NCBI GenBank assembly: GCA_963723495.1
Contig: CAVRQR010000013.1
Span: 186,001-250,000, forward strand
Reading direction: 5' to 3'
Origin: Gp6-AA40 sp963723495
GTDB lineage: Bacteria > Acidobacteriota > Vicinamibacteria > Vicinamibacterales > UBA2999
Length of the DNA stretch: 64,000 bases
Part shown: positions 1 through 9,629 of the stretch, one piece after another
Numbering within the stretch: the first letter of the stretch is position 1
Layout: every line of letters begins with the position of its first letter
The notes under the pieces: generated by a model
What the model saw: the letters and a program-made list of their open reading frames with translations, nothing else
What the model was told of the DNA's origin: nothing
Database searches by the model: none
Program-made: the position numbers and the translations under genes

Positions 1-198
1 CTCCGATAGGCTCACGATCTGCGGTCGCCAAACGTCTTCTACATGGCTGGTGGGTCGCAGACGTCGCTACGTCCCGTCGTATCACCCGATCCCGGTGCTA
101 CGCCAACTAATCTGATGCAGTGCTGTGCTGGCGGGAGGGCAGGGCCGCAGAACGTGGCATTCGGTAAACCAACGGCGCGAAAACCCGGCTAATCGTTC

Positions 199-530
199 TT
201 ATCGTCCGACGTGCAGGAGCGTCGTGTTCAGCGCGCGTACTGCCGAGCGGATGGCGGTGGCATCCGGCGAGCTGACGACGGCACTGCTTGGCAGCTCCGG
301 CTCGGCCCCTGCCCGCCGGCGCGCTCGGCGGTGTGCAGCGCGGCTGCCGCGTCGCGCGCCCGACGGCTGTAGATCAATCGCGAGCGCGAACAGTCCTCTG
401 ATGCCGGGACTCGTGATGGGTTTGCTCACGGGTGAGCTGGTGCCAGATATTCAGGAAGACCGTCTGCTGGACGTCCTCTGCGATGTCCAGTCGTTTTACC
501 TGGCTGCGACAAGGCGTTTCGGCTGGCGCC
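199..530 (-). pseudogene. possible ECF sigma-70 factor remnant
   Basis: Read on the minus strand in two frames, this stretch gives a segment containing AEDVQQTVFLNIW, which resembles region 2 of ECF sigma factors, followed in another frame by GIRGLFALAIDL, which resembles the next helix (the usual pattern is WLFxIARxxAID). The arginine-rich and AIRSAVRAL parts after it could correspond to the linker and the start of region 4. There is no intact ORF, no clear region 4 helix-turn-helix, and the upstream end runs into the neighbouring transporter gene. The identification rests on short motifs only. Bases 1-198 show nothing I can support. Confidence 0.28.
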
Positions 531-1821
531 TCACGCCACTGTCGGTTGGGCAGGACTTCCTTGCGGCGACCATTGTTGCGCCACCACACGCATTCGCATC
601 GGCTTCAGCACTGCCAGGGCCATGACCGCCGCGATGATGTTGAGGACGGCAGCGACATAGAACACTGCGTGCCAGCTGCCGGTCGCATTGGTCAACACGT
701 TCGCCAACGGGACCAACAGGGCGGCTGTGCCTTTGGCCGTGTAGAGCATGCCGTAATTCGTCGTTGCGAACTTTCGGCCATAGATGTCGGTGCAGGTGGC
801 GGGGAACAACGAGTAAATCTCGCCCCAGGCAAAGAACACCAGGCCGGACAAGATCACGAACAACAGCGGATTGCCAGCGAACACGAGCAGCGCGTAAATA
901 CCGATGCCTTCGATCAGGAAGGCGACGAACATGGTGTTCTCGCGGCCGATGTGATCCGACACCCATCCGAAAAACGGCCGGCATATGCCGTTGAGCACGC
1001 GGTCGATCGTCAGCGCGAAGGTGAGGGCCGGCAAGGTCAGTCCGAGGATCGAGACCGGGATCGTGCCAACTTTGAAGTCCGCCGCGATTGGCGCCAATTG
1101 GGCGACCGCCATCAGACCGCCGGCGCCGACCATCACGAACATCGCATACATGACCCAGAATACGGGCGTCTTGAGCACCTCGATCGGACTGTAGTCGCGC
1201 CGCGTCTGCTGCACGGCGGCGGCCGCCGGGCGCAGTCACCTCGCCAGCAGCCGGCGCCCGCAGCATCAGCGCGACCAGCATCACCACGATGCCCTGTCCG
1301 AGACCGAACCACAGAAAAGCGGATTCATATCCGCTCGATGCGATCATGTTGGCAATGGGGATCACGGTCAGCGCCGAGCCCGCGCCGAAGCCCGCTGCCG
1401 TCAAACCGGCGGCCAGGCCGCGCCGATCCGGAAACCACTTCAGCGCGTTGCCAACCGAGCCACCGTAGATGACGCCGGCGCCGATGCCTCCGACCGCAGC
1501 CCCGACGTACAAAAGAAACAGAGAGTCGGCGACGGAGTTGATGACCCATGCGATCGCGACCAGAATGCCGCTCGCGCTGATCATGATGCGCGGGCCGAAC
1601 TTGTCGATGAAGTAACCTTCGATCGGTACGAGCCACGTCTCTGTCAGCACGAAGATCGTGAAGGCAACCTGAATCGCCGCCCGGCCCCACTGATACTTGT
1701 CGTCAATCGGACCGACGAACAGCGTCCAACCATATTGCAGGTTGGCGATCATCACCATGCATATGATGCCGAAGATCAGTTGCAGCCAGCGTGTCGTTCC
1801 GGACGCCGTGGAATGAGTCAT
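531..1821 (-). CDS. MFS transporter, oxalate/formate antiporter (OxlT) type, one frameshift
   Basis: This is a 12-helix major facilitator protein. The first half (1821 to about 1235) carries helices 1-6, with GPRIMISASGILVAIAW and FPDRRGLAAGLTAAGFGAGSAL typical of the OxlT branch. The second half (about 1230 to 531) carries helices 7-12, with FGWVSDHIGREN and WGEIYSLFPATCTDIYGRKFATTNYGMLYTAKG, the block shared by oxalate/formate antiporters. The halves are in different frames, joined in a GC-rich run of CGG/GCC triplets in the central cytoplasmic loop, so a one-base sequence error is the likely cause. A GGTGAGG Shine-Dalgarno precedes the ATG at 1821. The substrate is probably a small organic or dicarboxylic anion, but it cannot be read from the sequence. 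Confidence 0.8.
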
Positions 1822-2039
1822 CCAATCCTCACCCTTTGCCAGTTCGAATGGGCCGCAAGCCTATCACCGCCCCGCTTGGCGTGTCGAGCCAACGACGGCC
1901 ACACGCCGTGATCTTCTCCGGGCGAGCGCGCGTTCACGATGCGCCCGTCTGAGGATAAATCCAAGCCCGGTAGGCGGCTCCAGATTCCGCGAGGGAAGGC
2001 ATTCAAGGGTAAAGCGTTGGACGGTTTCGGGTTCTCGAC

Positions 2040-2669
2040 ATGACACACGTGCAGTCGGGGCCCACGGCAACACAGATTCTGGCGTGGTTCGGCGCCGACG
2101 TGATCAAGATGCTGATGGCGACCGGGGGGTTGCTCGTGACCGCGAATGCCGGACCGATCGCACGGACCTGGGGATTCTCTGCCGGAGTCCTGACGCTGGC
2201 CGCGACGCTCAGTCCGCTTGCCAACGGCGGCAGCCGGATTTTCTGGGGGTGGACATCAGACCGGCTGGGCCGCGAGACAACGATGATCCTGACATTCGTC
2301 GCGCAGGCCCTGTGCCTGATGTCTGTGATCACGCTCGGCCAGATCTCCGGCGCGTGGTTTGCCGCCACGCTCGTGCTCGTGTATTTCACCTGGGGTCAGA
2401 TCTACTCGCTGTTCCCGTCCGCATCGGCCGACTACTTCGGCACTCGCAATGCGACGTCGAACTACGCCTTGCTGTACACCGCCAAGGGTATGGCCTCGAT
2501 CATCGGGGGCTGGTTCGGTGCACTGCTGTACGAGCAGTCGGGCACCTGGACGACCGGTTTCTATGGCAGCGCGCTGATGGCACTCATTGCGGCGGGCATC
2601 GCGGTGAAGCTGCGGGGCTCGTCGGTGGCGCCGAAGCCGAAGGCAGCGGGAGTTCCGGCGACGGCTTGA
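2040..2669 (+). pseudogene. C-terminal half of a second OxlT-type MFS transporter
   Basis: The 209 codons encode only helices 7-12 of an OxlT-type transporter: MATGGLLVTANAGPIARTWG, then GWTSDRLGRETT, then TWGQIYSLFPSASADYFGTRNATSNYALLYTAKGM. It is a divergent paralogue of the neighbouring minus-strand transporter. No sequence coding for helices 1-6 is visible in the 218 bases upstream. The first codons come from non-homologous sequence, and homology begins near the central loop. A half-size MFS protein is not expected to transport by itself, so I call it a truncated gene. An alternative is an expressed half-transporter that pairs with another half. Confidence 0.65.
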
Positions 2670-2675
2670 TCTCTG

Positions 2676-2703
2676 TTGGAAGTTGGGATTGGGAGTTGTG
2701 GTG
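2676..2703. repeat. short GTTGGGA-type degenerate repeat
   Basis: This short stretch contains GTTGGAAGTTGGGATTGGG. It is a minimal copy of the AACTCCCA/TTGGGAGTT repeat family seen at 36421-36560, 42337-42415 and 54908-54985. It lies exactly at the junction between two truncated genes. Confidence 0.5.
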
Positions 2704-3055
2704 AACGTAAGTTGCACGCGGCGCTTGTTGTCGGCGAGCCGCGGCAGGTCGACGCGGCGTCCATTCCGGCGCTGGTCGAGCAGCGCGCGCAGTTCCGTCT
2801 TCGGCTCTCGAAAAACGGTGAAGTGGTCGCCGAGGGGGCAGGCAAGAACTCCCTTCGGAGCCCAGCCCTGTGTCTTGGCGAACTCGCCTCCGCCATCGCC
2901 AGGCGGCCGGGGGAAGAGCCACTGCTCGGAGGCGAGCTCGTTTTAGCTCGGGGACGCTGACCGAGGCGCAATTGATCGCGCCCGGCGAGACATGGACGGC
3001 GGTCGTCGACGGCATCGACCTCAATGACGTCACGCTGACCACGAAGACGTCATAA
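2704..3055 (+). pseudogene. C-terminal remnant of a 2-keto-4-pentenoate hydratase-like protein
   Basis: The remnant reads GERKLHAALVVGEPRQVDA, then LSKNGEVVAEGAGKNSLRSPALCLGELASAIAR. After a frame change near 2945 it continues SSGTLTEAQLIAPGETWTAVVDGIDL. This matches the C-terminal third of the hydratase/decarboxylase branch of the fumarylacetoacetate-hydrolase-like fold, which handles 2-hydroxydienoates in aromatic ring cleavage. The N-terminal two thirds, with most of the metal and substrate residues, are absent. It starts at the repeat at 2676-2703. It is probably a dead fragment whose stop codon overlaps the -10 element of the next gene. Confidence 0.6.
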
Positions 3056-3056
3056 T
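3051..3056 (+). promoter_or_regulatory. -10-like hexamer CATAAT, putative leaderless start
   Basis: CATAAT ends 6 bases before the ATG at 3063, and no Shine-Dalgarno lies between. If this is the -10 element, transcription would begin at or next to the start codon. Confidence 0.4.
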
Positions 3057-3062
3057 CCCTTC

Positions 3063-3950
3063 ATGCGTCGTCCCCTCTTCGTGCTCGGCCTGGCCTGCCT
3101 GCTGGCGACACCTGTCACCGTCGATGCCTGGGGCTATGAGGCCCATAAGTTCATCGTCGCGCGGGCCGTCCCGCTACTGCCTCCCGAGTTGCGTCCGCTC
3201 TTCGAGGCCAATCGGACGACGCTCGTCGAGCACACGATCGATCCGGATTTGTGGCGCAACGTTGTCGGTGAAACGGAAGATCCGCATCACTATCTCGATC
3301 TGGACTGGGAAGGGTACGGGCCGTACCCGTTCGCCGGTTTGCCGCGCAATCTCGACGAAGCGATCAAGAAGTTCGGCAAGGAACAGGTCGAGCGCAACGG
3401 CACCGTGCCGTGGCGTACCGAGGAGATGTACGGGAAGCTGAAAGACGCATTTTCTGCCTACGAGCGGCGTGGGTCCTTCGGGCGATTCGACATCCTGTTC
3501 TACGCGGCATGGCTGGCCCACTACGTCAGCGACGCATACGTCCCTCTCCATGCTGTCGTGAACCACGACGGCCAGCTCACCGGACAACGCGGCGTGCACT
3601 CGCGCTGGGAGGCACTCCTGTTCGAGCGTTACGTCAGACAGCTGAAGTTGTCGCCCACACCCATTCCGCCGATCCGCTCACCGCGCGACTTCATTTTCGA
3701 CGTCGTGCGTGAGGGGACGAAGCTCGCTGCCGTTGTGCTAGAGGCCGATCGCGTCGCAATCGGCACGCGCGATGTCTACGACGACGCGTACTACGCGGCG
3801 TTGTTCAAGGGCAGCCGGGCGGTCCTGGAGCGCCGGATCGACGAATCCACAGCAGCGGTGGCAGCCATGATCGTGGGCGCATGGGAAGCGGCGGGCAGGC
3901 CGCCAGTCCCCGTTCGCGCGCGCGATACCGACCAGCGACGCCGACCCTGA
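3063..3950 (+). CDS. S1/P1-type nuclease or zinc-dependent phospholipase C-fold hydrolase, secreted
   Basis: This 295-residue protein has a signal peptide ending near DAWGYEAHKF. The tryptophan (about residue 23) and the histidine after it fit the S1/P1 nuclease and bacterial phospholipase C fold, where the mature N-terminus itself binds zinc. Further expected metal ligands are present: HYVSDAYVPLHAV (H, D and H), HDGQ, and GVHSRWE. These enzymes hydrolyse phosphodiesters in single-stranded nucleic acids or phospholipids outside the cytoplasm. Nuclease and lipase activities cannot be told apart from the sequence. The gene stands alone between debris and a short repeat, with a -10-like element directly before the ATG. 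Confidence 0.8.
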   Translation: MRRPLFVLGLACLLATPVTVDAWGYEAHKFIVARAVPLLPPELRPLFEANRTTLVEHTIDPDLWRNVVGETEDPHHYLDLDWEGYGPYPFAGLPRNLDEAIKKFGKEQVERNGTVPWRTEEMYGKLKDAFSAYERRGSFGRFDILFYAAWLAHYVSDAYVPLHAVVNHDGQLTGQRGVHSRWEALLFERYVRQLKLSPTPIPPIRSPRDFIFDVVREGTKLAAVVLEADRVAIGTRDVYDDAYYAALFKGSRAVLERRIDESTAAVAAMIVGAWEAAGRPPVPVRARDTDQRRRP

Positions 3951-3961
3951 GCTCAGATCAT

Positions 3962-4011
3962 CGGACCGTCGGACCAGGCCGTCGCACCTCGCACCCTCGC
4001 ACCTTCGCACC
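3962..4011. repeat. degenerate TCGCACC tandem repeat
   Basis: Four imperfect 7-8 base units of the form CGCACCT/CGCACCCT/CGCACCTT follow CCGTCGGACC words. It sits between a stop codon and the next gene. It is similar in style to the other short-period intergenic repeats in the window, but with a different unit. Confidence 0.5.
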
Positions 4012-4036
4012 GTGTGACTCTGATATCGTCATCTCA

Positions 4037-4763
4037 ATGGATGTTTTCGTCATCCCGCTCGCCGATGATCGCTACGAGCTCTATTACGAGCAGCAGAGCG
4101 AAGAGGCTGAGCCGGACGAGCCGGCAGTCGACCGGTGTGTTCGCAAGGCTGCAACGACGGTTCAGCGAGCTGCTGCGTGCGGCCGAGGAACACCGGCACC
4201 AGAAACGCGATGCCAGTACGGCACGATCGTGGACCGGCCGGCTGCAGGATCACATGATGTCCTGGATCGCCAAGCGCGTTGCGGAGCAGCGCCTGCTCTG
4301 GAACCTGCGCAACCAGGAGCGCGTCGTGGCCGTGTATCCGAGCGACGTACCGTTCGAAGCGGTGATGCCGCAGATCCAACAGACACTGCAGCGCGATTTC
4401 GAGCGCCATCGCTTCTGGCTCTTTGTCGATACGGCGGGCCTGATCGTGTCGGGGTTGCTCGCGATCGTGCCCGGTCCGAATCTACTGGCCTACTACTTTC
4501 TCTTTCGTGCCGGCGGGCACTTCCTCTCGATGCGGGGTGCGGCACGCGGGCGTCGCGGTGTCGTCTGGGAGGGCAGGCCGTGTGAAGCGCTCGCCGAGCT
4601 TCGCGAATTACTGAAAATGCCGCGGCCCGACCGTCACAGCCGGGTCCATCAAATCGAAGCCACGCTGCATCTGCGTCACCTGACCACCTTCTTCGAGCGC
4701 GTGACCGCGAAGCCAACGCGGGCGGCGAGTGCCCGTAGTCCGAAGCCCGTGAAGAGCGAGTAG
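4037..4763 (+). CDS. Mit_KHE1-like (K+/H+ exchange-related) conserved protein, one frameshift
   Basis: Rejoining two frames near 4130 gives about 241 residues. It begins MDVFVIPLADDRYELYYEQ, has a basic helical middle (RLQRRFSELLRAAEEHRHQK), then a hydrophobic pair (FWLFVDTAGLIVSGLLAIVPGPNLLAYYFLFRAGGHFLS) and a charged tail. The PGPN-x-(L/F)-x-YYFLFR motif resembles the family named after a mitochondrial K+/H+ exchange-related protein. The biochemical role of that family in bacteria is not established. The start is set by the ATG at 4037. The longer frame beginning at 4014 reads through unrelated sequence. Confidence 0.55.
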
Positions 4764-4888
4764 CATTAGACTGCAGCTCGCTTGTGTTGGGGGAGCTTGG
4801 GCCAACTTCTGGCTAACCACATCCCACCGTCGTATCAAGAACGGCGATGCCGATATCACCGACACAAGCGAGGGTGGAGAGTAGTTCC

Positions 4889-5935
4889 GTGAAGCTGCGC
4901 GAATTGGCCGACCGACTGGAGTGCCGGCTCGAAGGTGATGGCGACCTCGAGGTGACGCGAGTATCAGGAATCCAGGATGCCCAACCGGGCGACGTGACGT
5001 TTCTTGCCAATCCGAAGTACGAGAAGTTGCTCGCGTCCACCCGTGCCTCGGCCGTCATCCTCAAGGACACCGCTCCCGCTACGCCATGCGCGATGCTTCG
5101 GGCCCGCGATCCGTATCTCGCCTTTGCCAGAGCCGTCGGCCTGTTCGCCCCCGTCTCCCGCCCGGTAGCTGGTGTCCACACGCTGGCGGCGGTCGCAGCA
5201 GATGCTCGCCTGGGCGCAGACGTGTCGGTCGGACCGTTTGTTGCCATTGGCGAAGGCGCGCGCATCGGTGACCGCACGGTGATTTACCCGAATGTCACGA
5301 TCGGGCCTGGCGCGAGCATCGGCAGCGACTGCACCATTCATTCGAACGTTGCTATCCGTGAGCGCTGCACGGTCGGTGACAGAGTCGTTTTGCAGAATGG
5401 GGTCGTGATTGGCGGCGATGGCTACGGCTTCGTCCGGCGCGGTGACGGAACCCACGAGAAGATTCCCCAGGTCGCGGTCGTCGTGATCGAGGACGACGTA
5501 GAGCTCGGCGCGAACACGACTGTCGATCGCCCGGCCGTAGGAGAGACGCGTATCAAGGCCGGCGCCAAGATCGACAACCTCGTCCAGATTGCTCATGGTG
5601 TGACCGTCGGGCGTAACGTCCTGATGGCGGCTCAGGTCGGTATCGCAGGCAGCACCGATGTCGAAGACGACGTGGTGTTCGGCGGGCAGGTGGGCGTCGG
5701 TGGACACCTGACGATAGGCCGAGGCGCGATCGCCGTTGGGCAATCGGGCGTCACCAACTCGCTCGATGCCGGTGCGTTCGTGGCTGGCTATCCTGCGATC
5801 GACAGCCGTGAGTGGCGAAAAGCCTCCGTCCTCTTTCGCCGACTTCCCGAGATGAAGCGGCGTATCGAGCAGCTCGAAGCGCGTATCGTCGAGTTGACTC
5901 GCGCGCTTTCCCAACCCGAAAGGTCATCCGAGTGA
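4889..5935 (+). CDS. lpxD: UDP-3-O-(3-hydroxyacyl)glucosamine N-acyltransferase LpxD
   Basis: LpxD transfers the second 3-hydroxyacyl chain, carried by ACP, to UDP-3-O-acyl-glucosamine, the third step of lipid A synthesis in the cytoplasm. The N-terminal uridine-binding domain (KLRELADRLECRLEGDG, GDVTFLANPKY) is followed by a long left-handed hexapeptide beta-helix (IGDRTVIYPNVTIGPGASIG and repeats). The catalytic histidine is in VQIAHGV (about residue 236), and a C-terminal helix ends the protein. The full length of about 348 residues is normal. I choose GTG 4889, preceded by GGTGGAGAG, because LpxD proteins usually begin KLRELA. ATG 4847 is the alternative. The stop overlaps the next start (GTGA). 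Confidence 0.93.
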   Translation: MKLRELADRLECRLEGDGDLEVTRVSGIQDAQPGDVTFLANPKYEKLLASTRASAVILKDTAPATPCAMLRARDPYLAFARAVGLFAPVSRPVAGVHTLAAVAADARLGADVSVGPFVAIGEGARIGDRTVIYPNVTIGPGASIGSDCTIHSNVAIRERCTVGDRVVLQNGVVIGGDGYGFVRRGDGTHEKIPQVAVVVIEDDVELGANTTVDRPAVGETRIKAGAKIDNLVQIAHGVTVGRNVLMAAQVGIAGSTDVEDDVVFGGQVGVGGHLTIGRGAIAVGQSGVTNSLDAGAFVAGYPAIDSREWRKASVLFRRLPEMKRRIEQLEARIVELTRALSQPERSSE

Positions 5936-6753
5936 TTCAGTTCGTTCGAAAACTTCACTGCGCCGCGATGGCGCTGCTGATGGTGGTGTGTGCCGTACCC
6001 GCGTTTGCCCAGACCGGACCCGAGCAGCCCGCCGACCAGGCGACCCGTACTATCGAGTTTCTGCCTCGTACCGCGTTTCACATGGCGGCCGAACATCTGG
6101 TTGATGACGATCCGCGCTTCGTCTGGGACGCCAACTTTGGTGGTGAGTTCGACATCGTCGATTACGGCGCAGGCCGGTTCACGTTCGAGGCGAACTATGA
6201 GGTCGTGCTCGGCGAAGAGATCCGCGCCTTTGATCCCAACCAGGGCAATTACATCCTCGCCGGCCTGGCGTCGGCCCGCACCGGCAAGACCGAGGTCGCC
6301 TTCGAGCTCTATCACCAGTCGCGCCACATGGCGGACCGCCCGAAAGAGCCGGCAATCGACTGGAACACACTCGGTGGGCGCGTGCGGCGGAACTTCTCAT
6401 ATCGTCAGGCCGCCATCGACGCGCAAGCCAACCTGCGCGGCGTGTTCATGAAATCGTCGGTGGACTACTCGTGGGAGCTCGATGCGGGGGTGCGCAGCGA
6501 CGTGAAGGTAACCCCGAGGGTCGGTGTGCTGGCGGCTGGGAAGCTTCGCTACCTCGGTGTCGACGGCAGCCTCGATCGGGGTAATCAGACCGGTTATATC
6601 GTGGAGGGCGGTGTCCGGTTCGAGGGGCAGGCTGGTGCGATCGAGCTGTTTGTGGCGGGTGAGCGCCGGATCGACCCCTACCCAGTCGAGGTTGGCACCG
6701 CTCAGTGGTTCAAAGCAGGCTTTCGTCTCGTCAGCCGCTCGTCTGGACGATAA
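5932..6753 (+). CDS. outer-membrane beta-barrel protein, unknown function
   Basis: A GTG overlapping the lpxD stop opens a 273-residue protein with a clear signal peptide (AMALLMVVCAVPAFAQ). The mature part alternates polar and hydrophobic residues in short strands, such as RFTFEANYEVVLGEEI, KTEVAFELYHQSRH and AIELFVAGERRIDPYPVEV, and ends SAQ-WFKAGFRLVS-like. This is the pattern of an outer-membrane beta-barrel. Translational coupling to lpxD suggests a role in outer-membrane assembly or maintenance, but no family name can be assigned. Confidence 0.7.
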   Translation: MIQFVRKLHCAAMALLMVVCAVPAFAQTGPEQPADQATRTIEFLPRTAFHMAAEHLVDDDPRFVWDANFGGEFDIVDYGAGRFTFEANYEVVLGEEIRAFDPNQGNYILAGLASARTGKTEVAFELYHQSRHMADRPKEPAIDWNTLGGRVRRNFSYRQAAIDAQANLRGVFMKSSVDYSWELDAGVRSDVKVTPRVGVLAAGKLRYLGVDGSLDRGNQTGYIVEGGVRFEGQAGAIELFVAGERRIDPYPVEVGTAQWFKAGFRLVSRSSGR

Positions 6754-6754
6754 T
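6749..6754 (+). promoter_or_regulatory. -10-like hexamer GATAAT, putative leaderless start
   Basis: GATAAT ends 9 bases before ATG 6764 and overlaps the end of the barrel gene. It supports ATG 6764, and not TTG 6792, as the start of the first M16 peptidase. Confidence 0.4.
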
Positions 6755-6763
6755 TGACGAGAT

Positions 6764-8120
6764 ATGCGCCATCGGAATTCTTTGACCTGCCTTGCCGCGT
6801 TCGCGCTGGCCGGCCATTCTGCTGGTGGCGCTCGCGCCGCTGCAGGCCGCCGTCCGGCCTCCGAAACTCCAGTACCAGATCACCACACTGTCGAACGGCC
6901 TTCGCGTGATTCTGTCCGAGGATCATTCGACACCGATCGTGCACGTGTCGGTGACCTATCACGTTGGCTCGAAGAACGAGCGTGCCGGCCGCACCGGCTT
7001 TGCTCATCTCTTCGAGCACATGATGTTCAAGGGGTCGAAGAACGTCGAGCCCGAGTCGCATACATCGATCGTCGCGAGCGTGGGTGGTCGCAGCAATGCG
7101 TTCACGACGGAAGACGAAACCGTCTTCTGGCAGACGCTGCCGGCGCAGTACATGCCGCTGGCGATGTGGCTCGAGGCGGATCGCATGGCGACGCTGCGCA
7201 TCGACGACGAGGCGTTCCGGCGCGAGCGCGAGGTGGTGAAGGAAGAACGTCGCATGCGCGTCGAGAACCAGCCCTACGGGCGGCTGTCGGAGATCATCTT
7301 CGACCACGCGTTCACGACTCATCCCTACAAGCACCCGACGATCGGCAGCATGGCCGATCTCGAAGCCGCGTCGATCGCGGATGTCCGTGAGTTTCATCAG
7401 ACCTACTACGTTCCCGAGAACGCCACGGTGACCATCGTCGGTGACTTCGAGTCGGAGCAGGCGCTGCAGATGGTGAACCAGTACTTCGCCCGCGTGCCGA
7501 AGGCGAAGCGTCCGGTGCCGCGCGACCTGCCGAAAGAGCCTCCTCAGACCAAGGAGCGCCGGGCTGTCGTCGAGGAAGCCTGGCCGCTGCCTGCCGTTGT
7601 CGTCGCGTATCACATCACGTACGACGGCCACCCGGACGCGTATCCGTTGCACATCGCGGCCAAGATCCTGTCGGATGGTCAGAGCTCGCGCATCACGCAG
7701 GAGCTCGTCTACAAGAAGCGCCTGGCGTTGACCGCGTTCGGCAGCGCCAACATCATCGAGGATCCGAATCTGTTCTACGCCGTGGCGATCGTGCAGCCGG
7801 GGCAGACGCCGGAGGCTGTCGAGCGCGCGCTCATCGATGAGTTCGAGAAGATGGCCAAGGAGCTGATCCTCGACGGGGAACTGCAGCGCGCCAAGAATCA
7901 GTTCGCCCGCGACTACATCGTCAGCCGCGAGTCGAACGAGGACAAGGCGAAGCATCTCTCGCATGCGGCCGTGATTCACAACGACATCACGACCGCCGAT
8001 GGCGAGTTCGACATCTTCGTGAACGTGTCACGCGCCGATGTTCAGCGCGTCGCCAAGACCTACTTCACGCCCACCAATCGGGTCGTGTTGCACATTCTCC
8101 CGAAGGGCGGATCACGATGA
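6764..8120 (+). CDS. M16 family zinc metallopeptidase, catalytic subunit, secreted
   Basis: This is a pitrilysin-type peptidase with the inverted zinc motif HLFEH (about residues 72-76 counted from 6792) and the third ligand region VVKEERRM about 75 residues later. The N-terminal domain (YQITTLSNGLRVILSEDHSTP) is followed by the inactive second half expected for a single-chain M16B protein of about 445 residues. A signal peptide is split by a frameshift near 6812: the ATG at 6764 gives MRHRNSLTCLAAFALA, and the other frame continues AILLVALAPLQAA. The following gene encodes a non-catalytic partner and overlaps by ATGA, so the two probably form a heterodimer in the periplasm. Confidence 0.87.
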
Positions 8121-9586
8121 AGCGGCTTTCGGCTCTCGGCGTATGCCTCTGGATCCTGTCCGCGTCGGCCGCCGGTGCGCAGGTCGTTGAGTGGCCCACG
8201 GAGCGCGCCCCGCGCCCGCTGCCCCCGCGCGAGGTCAAGTTCCCGCCATTCCAGTTGAAGACGCTCGCGAACGGCCTGCAGATCGTGAGCGTGTCTCACC
8301 ACGAGCAGCCTGCAGTGACGATGCGAATGCTCGTCCGCGCCGGCGCCGCACAGGACCCGGAAGGGAAGGGCGGGCTCGCCGAGCTCGTCGCCAAGTTGCT
8401 CGATCAGGGGACGAGGACGCGCACCGCGCAGCAGATCGCCGATCAGATCGATTCGATCGGTGGCGCAATGGGAACGGGTTCGGGCACCGATCTGACGTTC
8501 GTCAACGCGGTCGTGATGAAGGACTCCTTTGCGCTGGCGATGGACCTCGTGTCGGACGTCATACGGAATCCCGCCTTCTCGCCGGAGGAGATCGAACGGC
8601 AGCGTGAGCAGGCAGTGTCGGCGCTCCGCGTGAGCGCTGAGGATCCGACGTACGTCGCGTCGATGCTCTTCGATCGCCTGGTCTACGGGTTCCACCCTTA
8701 TGGAAAGCCGGGCAGTGGCACGGCACAGTCGCTGCAGCGCGTGACTCAGGACGACCTGCACGCGTTTCATCGACAGTATTTCGTGCCCAACAACATGGTC
8801 CTGGCCATCGTCGGCGACATCACCAGCGACGAGGCCTTTGCTGCTGCCGAGAAAGTCTTTGGCGCGTGGCCGCGCGCGGATGTGCCGGCGTGGAAGCCGG
8901 TCGACCCGCCGCCGCCGACCCGCCGCCTCGTCATCATCGACAAGCCGGACTCGGTCCAGACCGAGATTCGCGTGGGACAGATCGCCATCCAGCGCAAGCA
9001 TCCCGATTACCTGGCGTTCGATGTGGCCGTGAAGATTCTCGGTGGTGAGGGCGCCAATCGACTCCATCGTGTGCTGAGGTCCGAACGCGGCCTGACCTAT
9101 GGCGCCGAAGCCGACACGCAGGCGTTCAAGCAAGCGGGCGACTTCGTCGCGGAGACCAACACGCGCACGGAGACCACGGCCGAAACACTGCGACTCACCG
9201 TGGAGGAGATCGCGCGGCTCCAGCGGCAGCGCGTCTTCGAGCGGGAACTCGCCGACGCCCAGGCCTATCTGGCGGGAAGTTTTCCGCTGACGATTGAGAC
9301 GCCCAACGACATCGCGACCAGCGTCATCAACGCGGTGTTCTATGAACTCCCGATCGAAGAAGTGGCAACCTACCGCGAGCGAGTACAGGCGATTACTCCG
9401 GACGACATTCAGCGCGTCGCTCGTCAGTACATCCGGCCCGACCGTCTCTCGATGGTGCTGGTCGGCAACGCGCGCGCGTTTCTGCCAAGCCTCCGCGATG
9501 TCGGCTTCACCGACTACGAGGTCATCGCACTCGACGACCTCGACCTGATGTCGGCGACGCTGAAGAAGGAAACGCGATTTCCCTAG
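8117..9586 (+). CDS. M16 family peptidase homologue lacking the zinc motif
   Basis: The 489-residue protein has a signal peptide (LWILSASAAGAQ) and the M16 fold (LKTLANGLQIVSVSHHEQPAVTMRMLVRAGAAQDPEGKGGLAELVAKLLDQGT). Where HxxEH should be, it reads LAELVAKLL, so it cannot bind zinc. In two-gene M16 systems, as in the processing-peptidase alpha/beta pair, the inactive subunit supplies substrate binding to the active one. The ATG overlaps the stop of the active subunit, indicating translational coupling and equal production. The gene is intact. Confidence 0.87.
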   Translation: MKRLSALGVCLWILSASAAGAQVVEWPTERAPRPLPPREVKFPPFQLKTLANGLQIVSVSHHEQPAVTMRMLVRAGAAQDPEGKGGLAELVAKLLDQGTRTRTAQQIADQIDSIGGAMGTGSGTDLTFVNAVVMKDSFALAMDLVSDVIRNPAFSPEEIERQREQAVSALRVSAEDPTYVASMLFDRLVYGFHPYGKPGSGTAQSLQRVTQDDLHAFHRQYFVPNNMVLAIVGDITSDEAFAAAEKVFGAWPRADVPAWKPVDPPPPTRRLVIIDKPDSVQTEIRVGQIAIQRKHPDYLAFDVAVKILGGEGANRLHRVLRSERGLTYGAEADTQAFKQAGDFVAETNTRTETTAETLRLTVEEIARLQRQRVFERELADAQAYLAGSFPLTIETPNDIATSVINAVFYELPIEEVATYRERVQAITPDDIQRVARQYIRPDRLSMVLVGNARAFLPSLRDVGFTDYEVIALDDLDLMSATLKKETRFP

Positions 9587-9629
9587 CGAGCCTGTCGTCC
9601 ACCGTTCTCCAAGTCGGGAAAGCTATGCG

